A DNA stretch of 64,000 nt from Auanema rhodensis (GCA_964057225.1 OZ059900.1:15453638-15517637); one strand, 5' to 3'. Shown: positions 8,209 to 21,851, counted from the stretch's first letter. The notes: generated by a model not told the origin, from the sequence alone. A program made the numbers and translations.

Positions 8209-11200
8209 CGTGCCCTCAGAATATGCTAATTTCCTTAATTTTCTAACCCCTGTTTTTTTGTCGTGAAAGTGGAACTAGACGTTGTACGAACAATTTTGAG
8301 CTAAGTTTCATTGACATTGCATGAGTTTGAACACATGAAATCGTAAGTCAAAACCTTGTTTACAGCGAAATTTCCAAAAACTGGTTTTCCAGCATAATAA
8401 AATATTTCTCATGGGAAATACTGTGTTTTTGTATTTTTCTAGTGTTCAGCATGTGAAATGCTTCATTTTAGTATGTAACACGCTGAAATTCGTTGCATTT
8501 GACGACTCATATGAACAAAAATCGATTTAATCAATATTAGCCATAAGGGGCGTGCCCTCAGAATATGCTAATTTCCTTAATTTTCTAACCCCTGTTTTTT
8601 TGTCGTGAAAGTGGAACTAGACGTTGTACGAACAATTTTGAGCTACGTTTCATTGACATTGCATGAGTTTGAACACATGAAATCGTAAGTCAAAACCTTG
8701 TTTACAGCGAAATTTCCAAAAACTGGTTTTCCAGCATAATAAAATATTTCTCATGGGAAATACTGTGTTTTTGTATTCTTCTAGTGTTCAGCATGTAAAA
8801 TGCTTCATTTTAGTATGTAACACGCTGAAATTCGTTGCATTTGACGACTCATATGAACAAAAATCGATTTAATCAATATTAGCCATAAGGGGCGTGCCCT
8901 CAGAATATGCTAATTTCCTTAATTTTCTAACCCCTGTTTTTTTGTCGTGAAAGTGGAACTAGACGTTGTACGAACAATTTTGAGCTAGGTTTCATTGACA
9001 TTGCATGAGTTTGAACACATGAAATCGTAAGTCAAAACCTTGTTTACAGCGAAATTTCCAAAAACTGGTTTTCCAGCATAATAAAATATTTCTCATGGGA
9101 AATACTGTGTTTTTGTATTCTTCTAGTGTTCAGCATGTAAAATGCTTCATTTTAGTATGTAACACGCTGAAATTCGTTGCATTTGACGACTCATATGAAC
9201 AAAAATCGATTTAATCAATATTAGCCATAAGGGGCGTGCCCTCAGAATATGCTAATTTCCTTAATTTTCTAACCCCTGTTTTTTTGTCGTGAAAGTGGAA
9301 CTAGACGTTGTACGAACAATTTTGAGCTAAGTTTCATTGACATTGCATGAGTTTGGACACATGAAATCGTAAGTCAAAACCTTGTTTACAGCGAAATTTC
9401 CAAAAACTGGTTTTCCAGCATAATAAAATATTTCTCATGGGAAATACTGTGTTTTTGTATTTTTCTAGTGTTCAGCATGTGGAATGCTTCATTTTAGTAT
9501 GTAACACGCTGAAATTCGTTGCATTTGACGACTCATATGAACAAAAATCGATTTAATCAATATTAGCCATAAGGGGCGTGCCCTCAGAATATGCTAATTT
9601 CCTTAATTTTCTAACCCCTGTTTTTTTGTCGTGAAAGTGGAACTAGACGTTATACGAACAATTTTGAGCTAAGTTTCATTGACATTGCATGAGTTTGAAC
9701 ACATGAAATCGTAAGTCAAAACCTTGTTTACAGCGAAATTTCCAAAAACTGGTTTTCCAGCATAATAAAATATTTCTCATGGGAAATACTGTGTTTTTGT
9801 ATTTTTCTAGTGTTCAGCATGTGGAATGCTTCATTTTAGTATGTAACACGCTGAAATTCGTTGCATTTGACGACTCATATGAACAAAAATCGATTTAATC
9901 AATATTAGCCATAAGGGGCGTGCCCTCAGAATATGCTAATTTCCTTAATTTTCTAACCCCTGTTTTTTTGTCGTGAAAGTGGAACTAGACGTTGTACGAA
10001 CAATTTTGAGCTAAGTTTCATTGACATTGCATGAGTTTGAACACATGAAATCGTAAGTCAAAACCTTGTTTACAGCGAAATTTCCAAAAACTGGTTTTCC
10101 AGCATAATAAAATATTTCTCATGGGAAATACTGTGTTTTTGTATTTTTCTAGTGTTCAGCATGTAAAATGCTTCATTTTAGTATGTAACACGCTGAAATT
10201 CGTTGCATTTGACGACTCATATGAACAAAAATCGATTTAATCAATATTAGCCATAAGGGGCGTGCCCTCAGAATATGCTAATTTCCTTAATTTTCTAACC
10301 CCTGTTTTTTTGTCGTGAAAGTGGAACTAGACGTTGTACGAACAATTTTGAGCTACGTTTCATTGACATTGCATGAGTTTGAACACATGAAATCGTAAGT
10401 CAAAACCTTGTTTACAGCGAAATTTCCAAAAACTGGTTTTCCAGCATAATAAAATATTTCTCATGGGAAATACTGTGTTTTTGTTTTTTTCTAGTGTTCA
10501 GCATGTAAAATGCTCCATTTTAGTATGTAACACGCTGAAATTCGTTGCATTTGACGACTCATATGAACAAAAATCGATTTAATCAATATTAGCCATAAGG
10601 GGCGTGCCCTCAGAATATGCTAATTTCCTTAATTTTCTAACCCTTGTTTTTTTGTCGTGAAAGTGGAACTAGACGTTGTACAAACAATTTTGAGCTAGGT
10701 TTCATTGACATTGCATGAGTTTGAACACATGAAATCGTAAGTCAAAACCTTGTTTACAGCGAAATTTCCAAAAACTGGTTTTCCAGCATAATAAAATATT
10801 TCTCATGGGAAATACTGTGTTTTTGTATTTTTCTAGTGTTCAGCATGTAAAATGCTTCATTTTAGTTTGTAACACGCTGAAATTCGTTTCATTTGACGAC
10901 TCATATGAACAAAAATCGATTTAATCAATATTAGCCATAAGGGGCGTGCCCTCAGAATATGCTAATTTCCTTAATTTTCTAACCCTTGTTTTTTTGTCGT
11001 GAAATTGGAACTAGACGTTGTACGAACAATTTTGAGCTAGGTTTCATTGACATTGCATGAGTTTGAACACATGAAATCGTAAGTCAAAACCTTGTTTACA
11101 GCGAAATTTCCAAAAACTGGTTTTCCAGCATAATAAAATATTTCTCATGGGAAATACTGTGTTTTTGTATTTTTCTAGTGTTCAGCATGTGGAATGCTTC

Positions 11201-11970
11201 ATTTTAGTATGTAACACGCTGAAATTCGTTGCATTTGACGACTCATATGAACAAAAATCGATTTAATCAATATTAGCCATAAGGGGCGTGCCCTCAGAAT
11301 ATGCTAATTTCCTTAATTTTCTAACCCCTGTTTTTTTGTCGTGAAAGTGGAACTAGACGTTGTACGAACAATTTTGAGCTAGGTTACATTGACATAGCAT
11401 GAGTTTGAACACATGAAATCGTAAGTCAAAACCTTGTTTACAGCGAAATTTCCAAAAACTGGTTTTCCAGCATAATAAAATATTTCTCATGGGAAATACT
11501 GTGTTTTTGTATTTTTCTAGTGTTCAGCATGTAAAATGCTTCATTTTAGTATGTAACACGCTGAAATTCGTTGCATTTGACGACTCATATGAACAAAAAT
11601 CGATTTAATCAATATTAGCCATAAGGGGCGTGCCCTCAGAATATGCTAATTTCCTTAATTTTCTAACCCCTGTTTTTTTGTCGTGAAAGTGGAACTAGAC
11701 GTTGTACGAACAATTTTGAGCTAGGTTTCATTGACATTGCATGAGTTTGAACACATGAAATCGTAAGTCAAAACCTTGTTTACAGCGAAATTTCCAAAAA
11801 CTGGTTTTCCAGCATAATAAAATATTTCTCATGGGAAATACTGTGTTTTTGTATTTTTCTAGTGTTCAGCATGTAAAATGCTTCATTTTAGTATGTAACA
11901 CGCTGAAATTCATTGCATTTGACGACTCATATGAACAAAAATCGATTTAATCAATATTAGCCATAAGGGG
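8209..11970. repeat. Monomers M25-M35: mixed variants and a decayed relic of the 5-mer
   Basis: M25-M30 shuffle CTAAGTTT, CTACGTTT, GTGGAATGC and TATTCTTCTAG. Private changes include GTTTGGACAC (M28) and GTTATACGAAC (M29). M31 (10261) resembles M6 (TTGTTTTTTTC, TGCTCC), M32 resembles M7 (TTTAGTTTGT) and has a private TCGTTTCATT, and M33 has a front like M8 (CCCTTG, AAATTGG) and a back like M5 (GTGGAATGC). M34 has TTACATTGACATAGCAT. M35 shows ATTCATTGC. The order M6-M7-M8/M5 suggests a degenerate fourth copy of the 1,710-bp unit. Confidence 0.85.
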
Positions 11971-14697
11971 CGTGCCCTCAGAATATGCTAATTTCCTTAA
12001 TTTTCTAACCCCTGTTTTTTTGTCGTGAAAGTGGAACTAGACGTTGTACGAACAATTTTGAGCTATGTTTCATTGACATTGCATGAGTTTGAACACATGA
12101 AATCGTAAGTCAAAACCTTGTTTACAGCGAAATTTCCAAAAACTGGTTTTCCAGCATAATAAAATATTTCTCATGGGAAATACTGTGTTTTTGTATTTTT
12201 CTAGTGTTCAGCATGTAAAATGCTTCATTCTAGTATGTAACACGCTGAAATTCGTTGCATTTGACGACTCATATGAACAAAAATCGATTTAATCAATATT
12301 AGCCATAAGGGGCGTGCCCTCAGAATATGCTAATTTCCTTAATTTTCTAACCCCTGTTTTTTTGTCGTGAAAGTGGAACTAGACGTTGTACGAACAAATT
12401 TGAGCTAGGTTTCATTGACATTGCATGAGTTTGAACACATGAAATCGTAAGTCAAAACCTTGTTTACAGCGAAATTTCCAAAAACTGGTTTTCCAGCATA
12501 ATAAAATATTTCTCATGGGAAATACTGTGTTTTTGTATTCTTCTAGTGTTCAGCATGTAAAATGCTTCATTTTAGTATGTAACACGCTGAAATTCGTTGC
12601 ATTTGACGACTCATATGAACAAAAATCGATTTAATCAATATTAGCCATAAGGGGCGTGCCCTCAGAATATGCTAATTTCCTTAATTTTCTAACCCCTGTT
12701 TTTTTGTCGTGAAAGTGGAACTAGACGTTGTACGAACAATTTTGAGCTAGGTTTCATTGACATTGCATGAGTTTGAACACATGAAATCGTAAGTCAAAAC
12801 CTTGTTTACAGCGAAATTTCCAAAAACTGGTTTTCCAGCATAATAAAATATTTCTCATGGGAAATACTATGTTTTTGTATTTTTCTAGTGTTCAGCATGT
12901 AAAATGCTTCATTTTAGTATGTAACACGCTGAAATTCGTTGCATTTGACGACTCATATGAACAAAAATCGATTTAATCAATATTAGCCATAAGGGGCGTG
13001 CCCTCAGAATATGCTAATTTCCTTAATTTTCTAACCCCTGTTTTTTTGTCGTGAAAGTGGAACTAGACGTTGTACGAACAATTTTGAGCTAGGTTTCATT
13101 GACATTGCATGAGTTTGAACACATGAAATCGTAAGTCAAAACCTTGTTTACAGCGAAATTTCCAAAAACTGGTTTTCCAGCAAAATAAAATATTTCTCAT
13201 GGGAAATACTGTGTTTTTGTATTTTTCTAGTGTTCAGCATGTAAAATGCTTCATTTTAGTATGTAACACGCTGAAATTCATTGCATTTGACGACTCATAT
13301 GAACAAAAATCGATTTAATCAATATTAGCCATAAGGGGCGTGCCCTCAGAATATGCTAATTTTCTAACCCCTGTTTTTTTGTCGTGAAAGTGGAACTAGA
13401 CGTTGTACGAACAATTTTGAGCTAGGTTTCATTGACATTGAATGAGTTTGAACACATGAAATCGTAAGTCAAAACCTTGTTTACAGCGAAATTTCCAAAA
13501 ACTGGTTTTCCAGCATAATAAAATATTTCTCATGGGAAATACTGTGTTTTTGTATTTTTCCAGTGTTCAGCATGTAAAATGTCTCATTTTAGTATGTAAC
13601 ACGCTGAAATTCGTTGCATTTGACGACTCATATGAACAAAAATCGATTTAATCAATATTAGCCATAAGGGGCGTGCCCTCAGAATATGCTAAATTCATTA
13701 ATTTTCTAACCCCTGTTTTTTTGTCGTGAAAGTGGAACTAGACGTTGTACGAACAATTTTGAGCTAGGTTTCATTGACATTGCATGAGTTTGAACACATG
13801 AAATCGTAAGTCAAAACCTTGTTTACAGCGAAATTTCCAAAAACTGGTTTTCCAGCATAATAAAATATTTCTCATGGGAAATACTGTGTTTTTGTATTCT
13901 TCTAGTGTTCAGCATGTAAAATGCTTCATTTTAGTATGTAACACGCTGAAATTCGTTGCATTTGACGACTCATATGAACAAAAATCGATTTAATCAATAT
14001 TAGCCATAAGGGGCGTGCCCTCAGAATATGCTAATTTCCTTAATTTTCTAACCCCTGTTTTTTTGTCGTGAAAGTGGAACTAGACGTTGTACGAACAATT
14101 TTGAGCTAGGTTTCATTGACATTGCATGAGTTTGAACACATGAAATCGTAAGTCAAAACCTTGTTTACAGCGAAATTTCCAAAAACTGGTTTTCCAGCAT
14201 AATAAAATATTTCTCATGGGAAATACTGTGTTTTTGTATTCTTCTAGTGTTCAGCATGTAAAATGCTTCATTTTAGTATGTAACACGCTGAAATTCGTTG
14301 CATTTGACGACTCATATGAACAAAAATCGATTTAATCAATATTAGCCATAAGGGGCGTGCCCTCAGAATATGCTAATTTCCTTAATTTTCTAACCCCTGT
14401 TTTTTTGTCGTGAAAGTGGAACTAGACGTTGTACGAACAATTTTGAGCTAGGTTTCATTGACATTGCATGAGTTTGAACACATGAAATCGTAAGTCAAAA
14501 CCTTGTTTACAGCGAAATTTCCAAAAACTGGTTTTCCAGCATAATAAAATATTTCTCATGGGAAATACTGTGTTTTTGTATTTTTCTAGTGTTCAGCATG
14601 TAAAATGCTTCATTTTAGTATGTAACACGCTGAAATTCGTTGCATTTGACGACTCATATGAACAAAAATCGATTTAATCAATATTAGCCATAAAGGG
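11971..14697. repeat. Monomers M36-M43 with the first 333-bp unit
   Basis: M36 has GAGCTATGTTT and CATTCTAGT; M37 has GAACAAATTTG and the TTCTTC marker; M38 has TACTATG; M39 has GCAAAATAAA and ATTCATTGC; M40 is the 333-bp deletion unit; M41 has GCTAAATTCATTAATT plus TTCTTC; M42 has TTCTTC; M43 is near consensus. Parts of this order recur at M44-M48, M53-M57 and M61-M65. Confidence 0.9.
13339..13671. repeat. 333-bp monomer M40 (9-bp deletion)
   Basis: The consensus GCTAATTTCCTTAATTTTC is shortened to GCTAATTTTC (junction at about 13356-13365), losing 9 bp between two TAATTT direct repeats. Linked markers are GACATTGAATG, AAAATGTCTC and a private TTTTCCAGTG. Confidence 0.97.
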
Positions 14698-15723
14698 CGT
14701 GCCCTCAGAATATGCTAATTTCCTTAATTTTCTAACCCCTGTTTTTTTGTCGTGAAAGTGGAACTAGACGTTGTACGAACAATTTTGAGCTATGTTTCAT
14801 TGACATTGCATGAGTTTGAACACATGAAATCGTAAGTCAAAACCTTGTTTACAGCGAAATTTCCAAAAACTGGTTTTCCAGCATAATAAAATATTTCTCA
14901 TGGGAAATACTGTGTTTTTGTATTTTTCTAGTGTTCAGCATGTAAAATGCTTCATTCTAGTATGTAACACGCTGAAATTCGTTGCATTTGACGACTCATA
15001 TGAACAAAAATCGATTTAATCAATATTAGCCATAAGGGGCGTGCCCTCAGAATATGCTAATTTCCTTAATTTTCTAACCCCTGTTTTTTTGTCGTGAAAG
15101 TGGAACTAGACGTTGTACGAACAATTTTGAGCTAGGTTTCATTGACATTGCATGAGTTTGAACACATGAAATCGTAAGTCAAAACCTTGTTTACAGCGAA
15201 ATTTCCAAAAACTGGTTTTCCAGCATAATAAAATATTTCTCATGGGAAATACTGTGTTTTTGTATTCTTCTAGTGTTCAGCATGTAAAATGCTTCATTTT
15301 AGTATGTAACACGCTGAAATTCGTTGCATTTGACGACTCATATGAACAAAAATCGATTTAATCAATATTAGCCATAAGGGGCGTGCCCTCAGAATATGCT
15401 AATTTCCTTAATTTTCTAACCCCTGTTTTTTTGTCGTGAAAGTGGAACTAGACGTTGTACGAACAATTTTGAGCTAGGTTTCATTGACATTGCATGAGTT
15501 TGAACACATGAAATCGTAAGTCAAAACCTTGTTTACAGCGAAATTTCCAAAAACTGGTTTTCCAGCAAAATAAAATATTTCTCATGGGAAATACTGTGTT
15601 TTTGTATTTTTCTAGTGTTCAGCATGTAAAATGCTTCATTTTAGTATGTAACACGCTGAAATTCATTGCATTTGACGACTCATATGAACAAAAATCGATT
15701 TAATCAATATTAGCCATAAGGGG

Positions 15724-16056
15724 CGTGCCCTCAGAATATGCTAATTTTCTAACCCCTGTTTTTTTGTCGTGAAAGTGGAACTAGACGTTGTAGGAACAAT
15801 TTTGAGCTAGGTTTCATTGACATTGAAAGAGTTTGAACACATGAAATCGTAAGTCAAAACCTTGTTTACAGCGAAATTTCCAAAAACTGGTTTTCCAGCA
15901 TAATAAAATATTTCTCATGGGAAATACTGTGTTTTTGTATTTTTCTAGTGTTCAGCATGTAAAATGTCTCATTTTAGTATGTAACACGCTGAAATTCGTT
16001 GCATTTGACGACTCATATGAACAAAAATCGATTTAATCAATATTAGCCATAAGGGG
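15724..16056. repeat. 333-bp monomer M47 (9-bp deletion)
   Basis: Same 9-bp deletion and AAAATGTCTC marker as M40, with private GACATTGAAAGAG and GTAGGAAC. This is the first occurrence of GTAGGAAC in the window. Confidence 0.97.
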
Positions 16057-16740
16057 CGTGCCCTCAGAATATGCTAAATTCATTAATTTTCTAACCCCTG
16101 TTTTTTTGTCGTGAAAGTGGAACTAGACGTTGTACGAACAATTTTGAGCTAGGTTTCATTGACATTGCATGAGTTTGAACACATGAAATCGTAAGTCAAA
16201 ACCTTGTTTACAGCGAAATTTCCAAAAACTGGTTTTCCAGCATAATAAAATATTTCTCATGGGAAATACTGTGTTTTTGTATTCTTCTAGTGTTCAGCAT
16301 GTAAAATGCTTCATTTTAGTATGTAACACGCTGAAATTCGTTGCATTTGACGACTCATATGAACAAAAATCGATTTAATCAATATTAGCCATAAGGGGCG
16401 TGCCCTCAGAATATGCTAATTTCCTTAATTTTCTAACCCCTGTTTTTTTGTCGTGAAAGTGGAACTAGACGTTGTACGAACAATTTTGAGCTAGGTTTCA
16501 TTGACATTGCATGAGTTTGAACACATGAAATCGTAAGTCAAAACCTTGTTTACAGCGAAATTTCCAAAAACTGGTTTTCCAGCATGATGAAATATTTCTC
16601 ATGGGAAATACTGTGTTTTTGTATTTTTCTAGTGTTCAGCATGTAAAATGCTTCATTTTAGTATGTAACACGCTGAAATTCGTTGCATTTGACGACTCAT
16701 ATGAACAAAAATTGATTTAATCAATATTAGCCATAAGGGG

Positions 16741-17081
16741 CGTGCCCTCAGAATATGCTAATTTCCTTAATTTTCTAACCCCTGTTTTTTGTCGTGAAAG
16801 TGGAACTAGACGTTGTACGAACAATTTTGAGCTAGGTTTCATTGACATTGCATGAGTTTGAACACATGAAATCGTAAGTCAAAACCTTGTTTACAGCGAA
16901 ATTTCCAAAAACTGGTTTTCCAGCATAATAAAATATTTCTCATGGGAAATACTGTGTTTTTGTATTTTTCTAGTGTTCAGCATGTAAAATGCTTCATTTT
17001 AGTATGTAACACGCTGAAATTCGTTGCATTTGACGACTCATATGAACAAAAATCGATTTAATCAATATTAGCCATAAGGGG
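16741..17081. repeat. 341-bp monomer M50 (T7 shortened to T6)
   Basis: CCCCTG is followed by six rather than seven T before GTCG (near 16785-16790), shifting the register by one base. M68 carries the same change in the same block context, so both descend from one event. Confidence 0.93.
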
Positions 17082-18107
17082 CGTGCCCTCAGAATATGCT
17101 AATTTCCTTAATTTTCTAACCCCTGTTTTTTTGTCGTGAAAGTGGAACTAGACGTTGTAGGAACAATTTTGAGCTAGGTTTCATTGACATTGCATGAGTT
17201 TGAACACATGAAATCGTAAGTCAAAACCTTGTTTACAGCGAAATTTCCAAAAACTGGTTTTCCAGCATAATAAAATATTTCTCATGGGAAATACTGTGTT
17301 TTTGTATTTTTCTAGCGTTCAGCATGTAAAATGCTTCATTTTAGTATGTAACACGCTGAAATTCGTTGCATTTGACGACTCATATGAACAAAAATCGATT
17401 TAATCAATATTAGCCATAAAGGGCGTGCCCTCAGAATATGCTAATTTCCTAAATTTTCTAACCCCTGTTTTTTTGTCGTGAAAGTGGAACTAGACGTTGT
17501 ACGAACAATTTTGAGCTAGGTTTCATTGACATTGCATGAGTTTGAACACATGAAATCGTAAGTCAAAACCTTGTTTACAGCGAAATTTCCAAAAACTGGT
17601 TTTCCAGCATAATAAAATATTTCTCATGGGAGATACTGTGTTTTTGTATTTTTCTAGTGTTCAGCATGTAAAATGCTTCATTTTAGTATGTAACACGCTG
17701 AAATTCGTTGCATTTGACGACTCATATGAACAAAAATCGATTTAATCAATATTAGCCATAAGGGGCGTGCCCTCAGAATATGCTAATTTCCTTAATTTTC
17801 TAACCCGTGTTTTTTAGTCGTGAAAGTGGAACTAGACGTTGTACGAACAATTTAGAGCTAGGTTTCATTGACATTGCATGAGTTTGAACACATGAAATCG
17901 TAAGTTAAAACCTTGTTTACAGCGAAATTTCCAAAAACTGGTTTTCCAGCATAATAAAATATTTCTCATGGGAAATACTGTGTTTTTGTATTTTTCTAGT
18001 GTTCAGCATGTAAAATGCTTCATTTTAGTATGTAACACGCTGAAATTCATTGCATTTGACGACTCATATGAACAAAAATCGATTTAATCAATATTAGCCA
18101 TAAGGGG

Positions 18108-18440
18108 CGTGCCCTCAGAATATGCTAATTTTCTAACCCCTGTTTTTTTGTCGTGAAAGTGGAACTAGACGTTGTACGAACAATTTTGAGCTAGGTTTCA
18201 TTGACATTGAATGAGTTTGAACACATGAAATCGTAAGTCAAAACCTTGTTTACAGCGAAATTTCCAAAAACTGGTTTTCCAGCATAATAAAATATTTCTC
18301 ATGGGAAATACTGTGTTTTTGTATTTTTCTAGTGTTCAGCATGTAAAATGTCTCATTTTAGTATGTAACACGCTGAAATTCGTTGCATTTGACGACTCAT
18401 ATGAACAAAAATCGATTTAATCAATATTAGCCATAAGGGG
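18108..18440. repeat. 333-bp monomer M54 (9-bp deletion)
   Basis: Same deletion, GACATTGAATG and AAAATGTCTC as M40 and M64. It follows the hybrid M53. Confidence 0.97.
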
Positions 18441-20492
18441 CGTGCCCTCAGAATATGCTAAATTCATTAATTTTCTAACCCCTGTTTTTTTGTCGTGAAA
18501 GTGGAACTAGACGTTGTACGAACAATTTTGAGCTAGGTTTCATTGACATTGCATGAGTTTGAACACATGAAATCGTAAGTCAAAACCTTGTTTACAGCGA
18601 AATTTCCAAAAACTGGTTTTCCAGCATAATAAAATATTTCTCATGGGAAATACTGTGTTTTTGTATTCTTCTAGTGTTCAGCATGTAAAATGCTTCATTT
18701 TAGTATGTAACACGCTGAAATTCGTTGCATTTGACGACTCATATGAACAAAAATCGATTTAATCAATATTAGCCATAAGGGGCGTGCCCTCAGAATATGC
18801 TAATTTCCTTAATTTTCTAACCCCTGTTTTTTTGTCGTGAAAGTGGAACTAGACGTTGTACGAACAATTTTGAGCTAGGTTTCATTGACATTGCATGAGT
18901 TTGAACACATGAAATCGTAAGTCAAAACCTTGTTTACAGCGAAATTTCCAAAAACTGGTTTTCCAGCATAATAAAATATTTCTCATGGGAAATACTGTGT
19001 TTTTGTATTCTTCTAGTGTTCAGCATGTAAAATGCTTCATTTTAGTATGTAACACGCTGAAATTCGTTGCATTTGACGACTCATATGAACAAAAATCGAT
19101 TTAATCAATATTAGCCATAAGGGGCGTGCCCTCAGAATATGCTAATTTCCTTAATTTTCTAACCCCTGTTTTTTTGTCGTGAAAGTGGAACTAGACGTTG
19201 TACGAACAATTTTGAGCTAGGTTTCATTGACATTGCATGAGTTTGAACACATGAAATCGTAAGTCAAAACCTTGTTTACAGCGAAATTTCCAAAAACTGG
19301 TTTTCCAGCATAATAAAATATTTCTCATGGGAAATACTGTGTTTTTGTATTTTTCTAGTGTTCAGCATGTAAAATGCTTCATTTTAGTATGTAACACGCT
19401 GAAATTCGTTGCATTTGACGACTCATATGAACAAAAATCGATTTAATCAATATTAGCCATAAGGGGCGTGCCCTCAGAATATGCTAATTTCCTTAATTTT
19501 CTAACCCCTGTTTTTTTGTCGTGAAAGTGGAACTAGACGTTGTACGAACAATTTTGAGCTAGGTTTCATTGACATTGCATGAGTTTGAACACATGAAATC
19601 GTAAGTCAAAACCTTGTTTACAGCGAAATTTCCAAAAACTGGTTTTCCAGCATAATAAAATATTTCTCATGGGAAATACTGTGTTTTTGTATTTTTCTAG
19701 TGTTCAGCATGTAAAATGCTTCATTTTAGTATGTAACACGCTGAAATTCGTTGCATTTGACGACTCATATGAACAAAAATCGATTTAATCAATATTAGCC
19801 ATAAGGGGCGTGCCCTCAGAATATGCTAATTTCCTTAATTTTCTAACCCCTGTTTTTTTGTCGTGAAAGTGGAACTAGACGTTGTACGAACAATTTTGAG
19901 CTAGGTTTCATTGACATTGCATGAGTTTGAACACATGAAATCGTAAGTCAAAACCTTGTTTACAGCGAAATTTCCAAAAACTGGTTTTCCAGCATAATAA
20001 AATATTTCTCATGGGAAATACTGTGTTTTTGTATTCTTCTAGTGTTCAGCATGTAAAATGCTTCATTTTAGTATGTAACACGCTGAAATTCGTTGCATTT
20101 GACGACTCATATGAACAAAAATCGATTTAATCAATATTAGCCATAAGGGGCGTGCCCTCAGAATATGCTAATTTCCTTAATTTTCTAACCCCTGTTTTTT
20201 TGTCGTGAAAGTGGAACTAGACGTTGTACGAACAATTTTGAGCTAGGTTTCATTGACATTGCATGAGTTTGAACACATGAAATCGTAAGTCAAAACCTTG
20301 TTTACAGCGAAATTTCCAAAAACTGGTTTTCCAGCATAATAAAATATTTCTCATGGGAAATACTGTGTTTTTGTATTTTTCTAGTGTTCAGCATGTAAAA
20401 TGCTTCATTTTAGTATGTAACACGCTGAAATTCGTTGCATTTGACGACTCATATGAACAAAAATCGATTTAATCAATATTAGCCATAAGGGG
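18441..20492. repeat. Monomers M55-M60: copy of M41-M43 plus near-consensus units
   Basis: M55 (AAATTCATTAATT plus TTCTTC), M56 (TTCTTC) and M57 (near consensus) repeat the order of M41-M43. M58 and M60 are close to consensus and M59 has TTCTTC. Confidence 0.87.
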
Positions 20493-21518
20493 CGTGCCCT
20501 CAGAATATGCTAATTTCCTTAATTTTCTAACCCCTGTTTTTTTGTCGTGAAAGTGGAACTAGACGTTGTACGAACAATTTTGAGCTATGTTTCATTGACA
20601 TTGCATGAGTTTGAACACATGAAATCGTAAGTCAAAACCTTGTTTACAGCGAAATTTCCAAAAACTGGTTTTCCAGCATAATAAAATATTTCTCATGGGA
20701 AATACTGTGTTTTTGTATTTTTCTAGTGTTCAGCATGTAAAATGCTTCATTCTAGTATGTAACACGCTGAAATTCGTTGCATTTGACGACTCATATGAAC
20801 AAAAATCGATTTAATCAATATTAGCCATAAGGGGCGTGCCCTCAGAATATGCTAATTTCCTTAATTTTCTAACCCCTGTTTTTTTGTCGTGAAAGTGGAA
20901 CTAGACGTTGTACGAACAATTTTGAGCTAGGTTTCATTGACATTGCATGAGTTTGAACACATGAAATCGTAAGTCAAAACCTTGTTTACAGCGAAATTTC
21001 CAAAAACTGGTTTTCCAGCATAATAAAATATTTCTCATGGGAAATACTGTGTTTTTGTATTCTTCTAGTGTTCAGCATGTAAAATGCTTCATTTTAGTAT
21101 GTAACACGCTGAAATTCGTTGCATTTGACGACTCATATGAACAAAAATCGATTTAATCAATATTAGCCATAAGGGGCGTGCCCTCAGAATATGCTAATTT
21201 CCTTAATTTTCTAACCCCTGTTTTTTTGTCGTGAAAGTGGAACTAGACGTTGTACGAACAATTTTGAGCTAGGTTTCATTGACATTGCATAAGTTTGAAC
21301 ACATGAAATCGTAAGTCAAAACCTTGTTTACAGCGAAATTTCCAAAAACTGGTTTTCCAGCAAAATAAAATATTTCTCATGGGAAATACTGTGTTTTTGT
21401 ATTTTTCTAGTGTTCAGCATGTAAAATGCTTCATTTTAGTATGTAACACGCTGAAATTCATTGCATTTGACGACTCATATGAACAAAAATCGATTTAATC
21501 AATATTAGCCATAAGGGG

Positions 21519-21851
21519 CGTGCCCTCAGAATATGCTAATTTTCTAACCCCTGTTTTTTTGTCGTGAAAGTGGAACTAGACGTTGTACGAACAATTTTGA
21601 GCTAGGTTTCATTGACATTGAATGAGTTTGAACACATGAAATCGTAAGTCAAAACCTTGTTTACAGCGAAATTTCCAAAAACTGGTTTTCCAGCATAATA
21701 AAATATTTCTCATGGGAAATACTGTGTTTTTGTATTTTTCTAGTGTTCAGCATGTAAAATGTCTCATTTTAGTATGTAACACGCTGAAATTCGTTGCATT
21801 TGACGACTCATATGAACAAAAATCGATTTAATCAATATTAGCCATAAGGGG
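21519..21851. repeat. 333-bp monomer M64 (9-bp deletion)
   Basis: Same 9-bp deletion with GACATTGAATG and AAAATGTCTC, followed, as in all four cases, by an AAATTCATTAATT monomer (M65). Confidence 0.97.

Larger units (their letters stand above)
14698..18107. repeat. Monomers M44-M53: block later copied at M61-M71
   Basis: Order: M44 CTATGTTT/CATTCTAG, M45 TTCTTC, M46 GCAAAATAAA/ATTCATTGC, M47 333-bp unit with GTAGGAAC, M48 AAATTCATTAATT, M49 GCATGATGAAAT, M50 341-bp unit with T6, M51 GTAGGAAC and CTAGCGTTC, M52 TTTCCTAAATT and GGGAGATACT, M53 CCCGTGTTTTTTAGTCG and ATTTAGAGC. The same series is found at M61-M65 and M67-M71, with one extra monomer (M66) in the second copy. M53 ends with ATTCATTGC, a marker of M39/M46, so it is probably a hybrid joining to the deletion block at M54. 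Confidence 0.93.
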
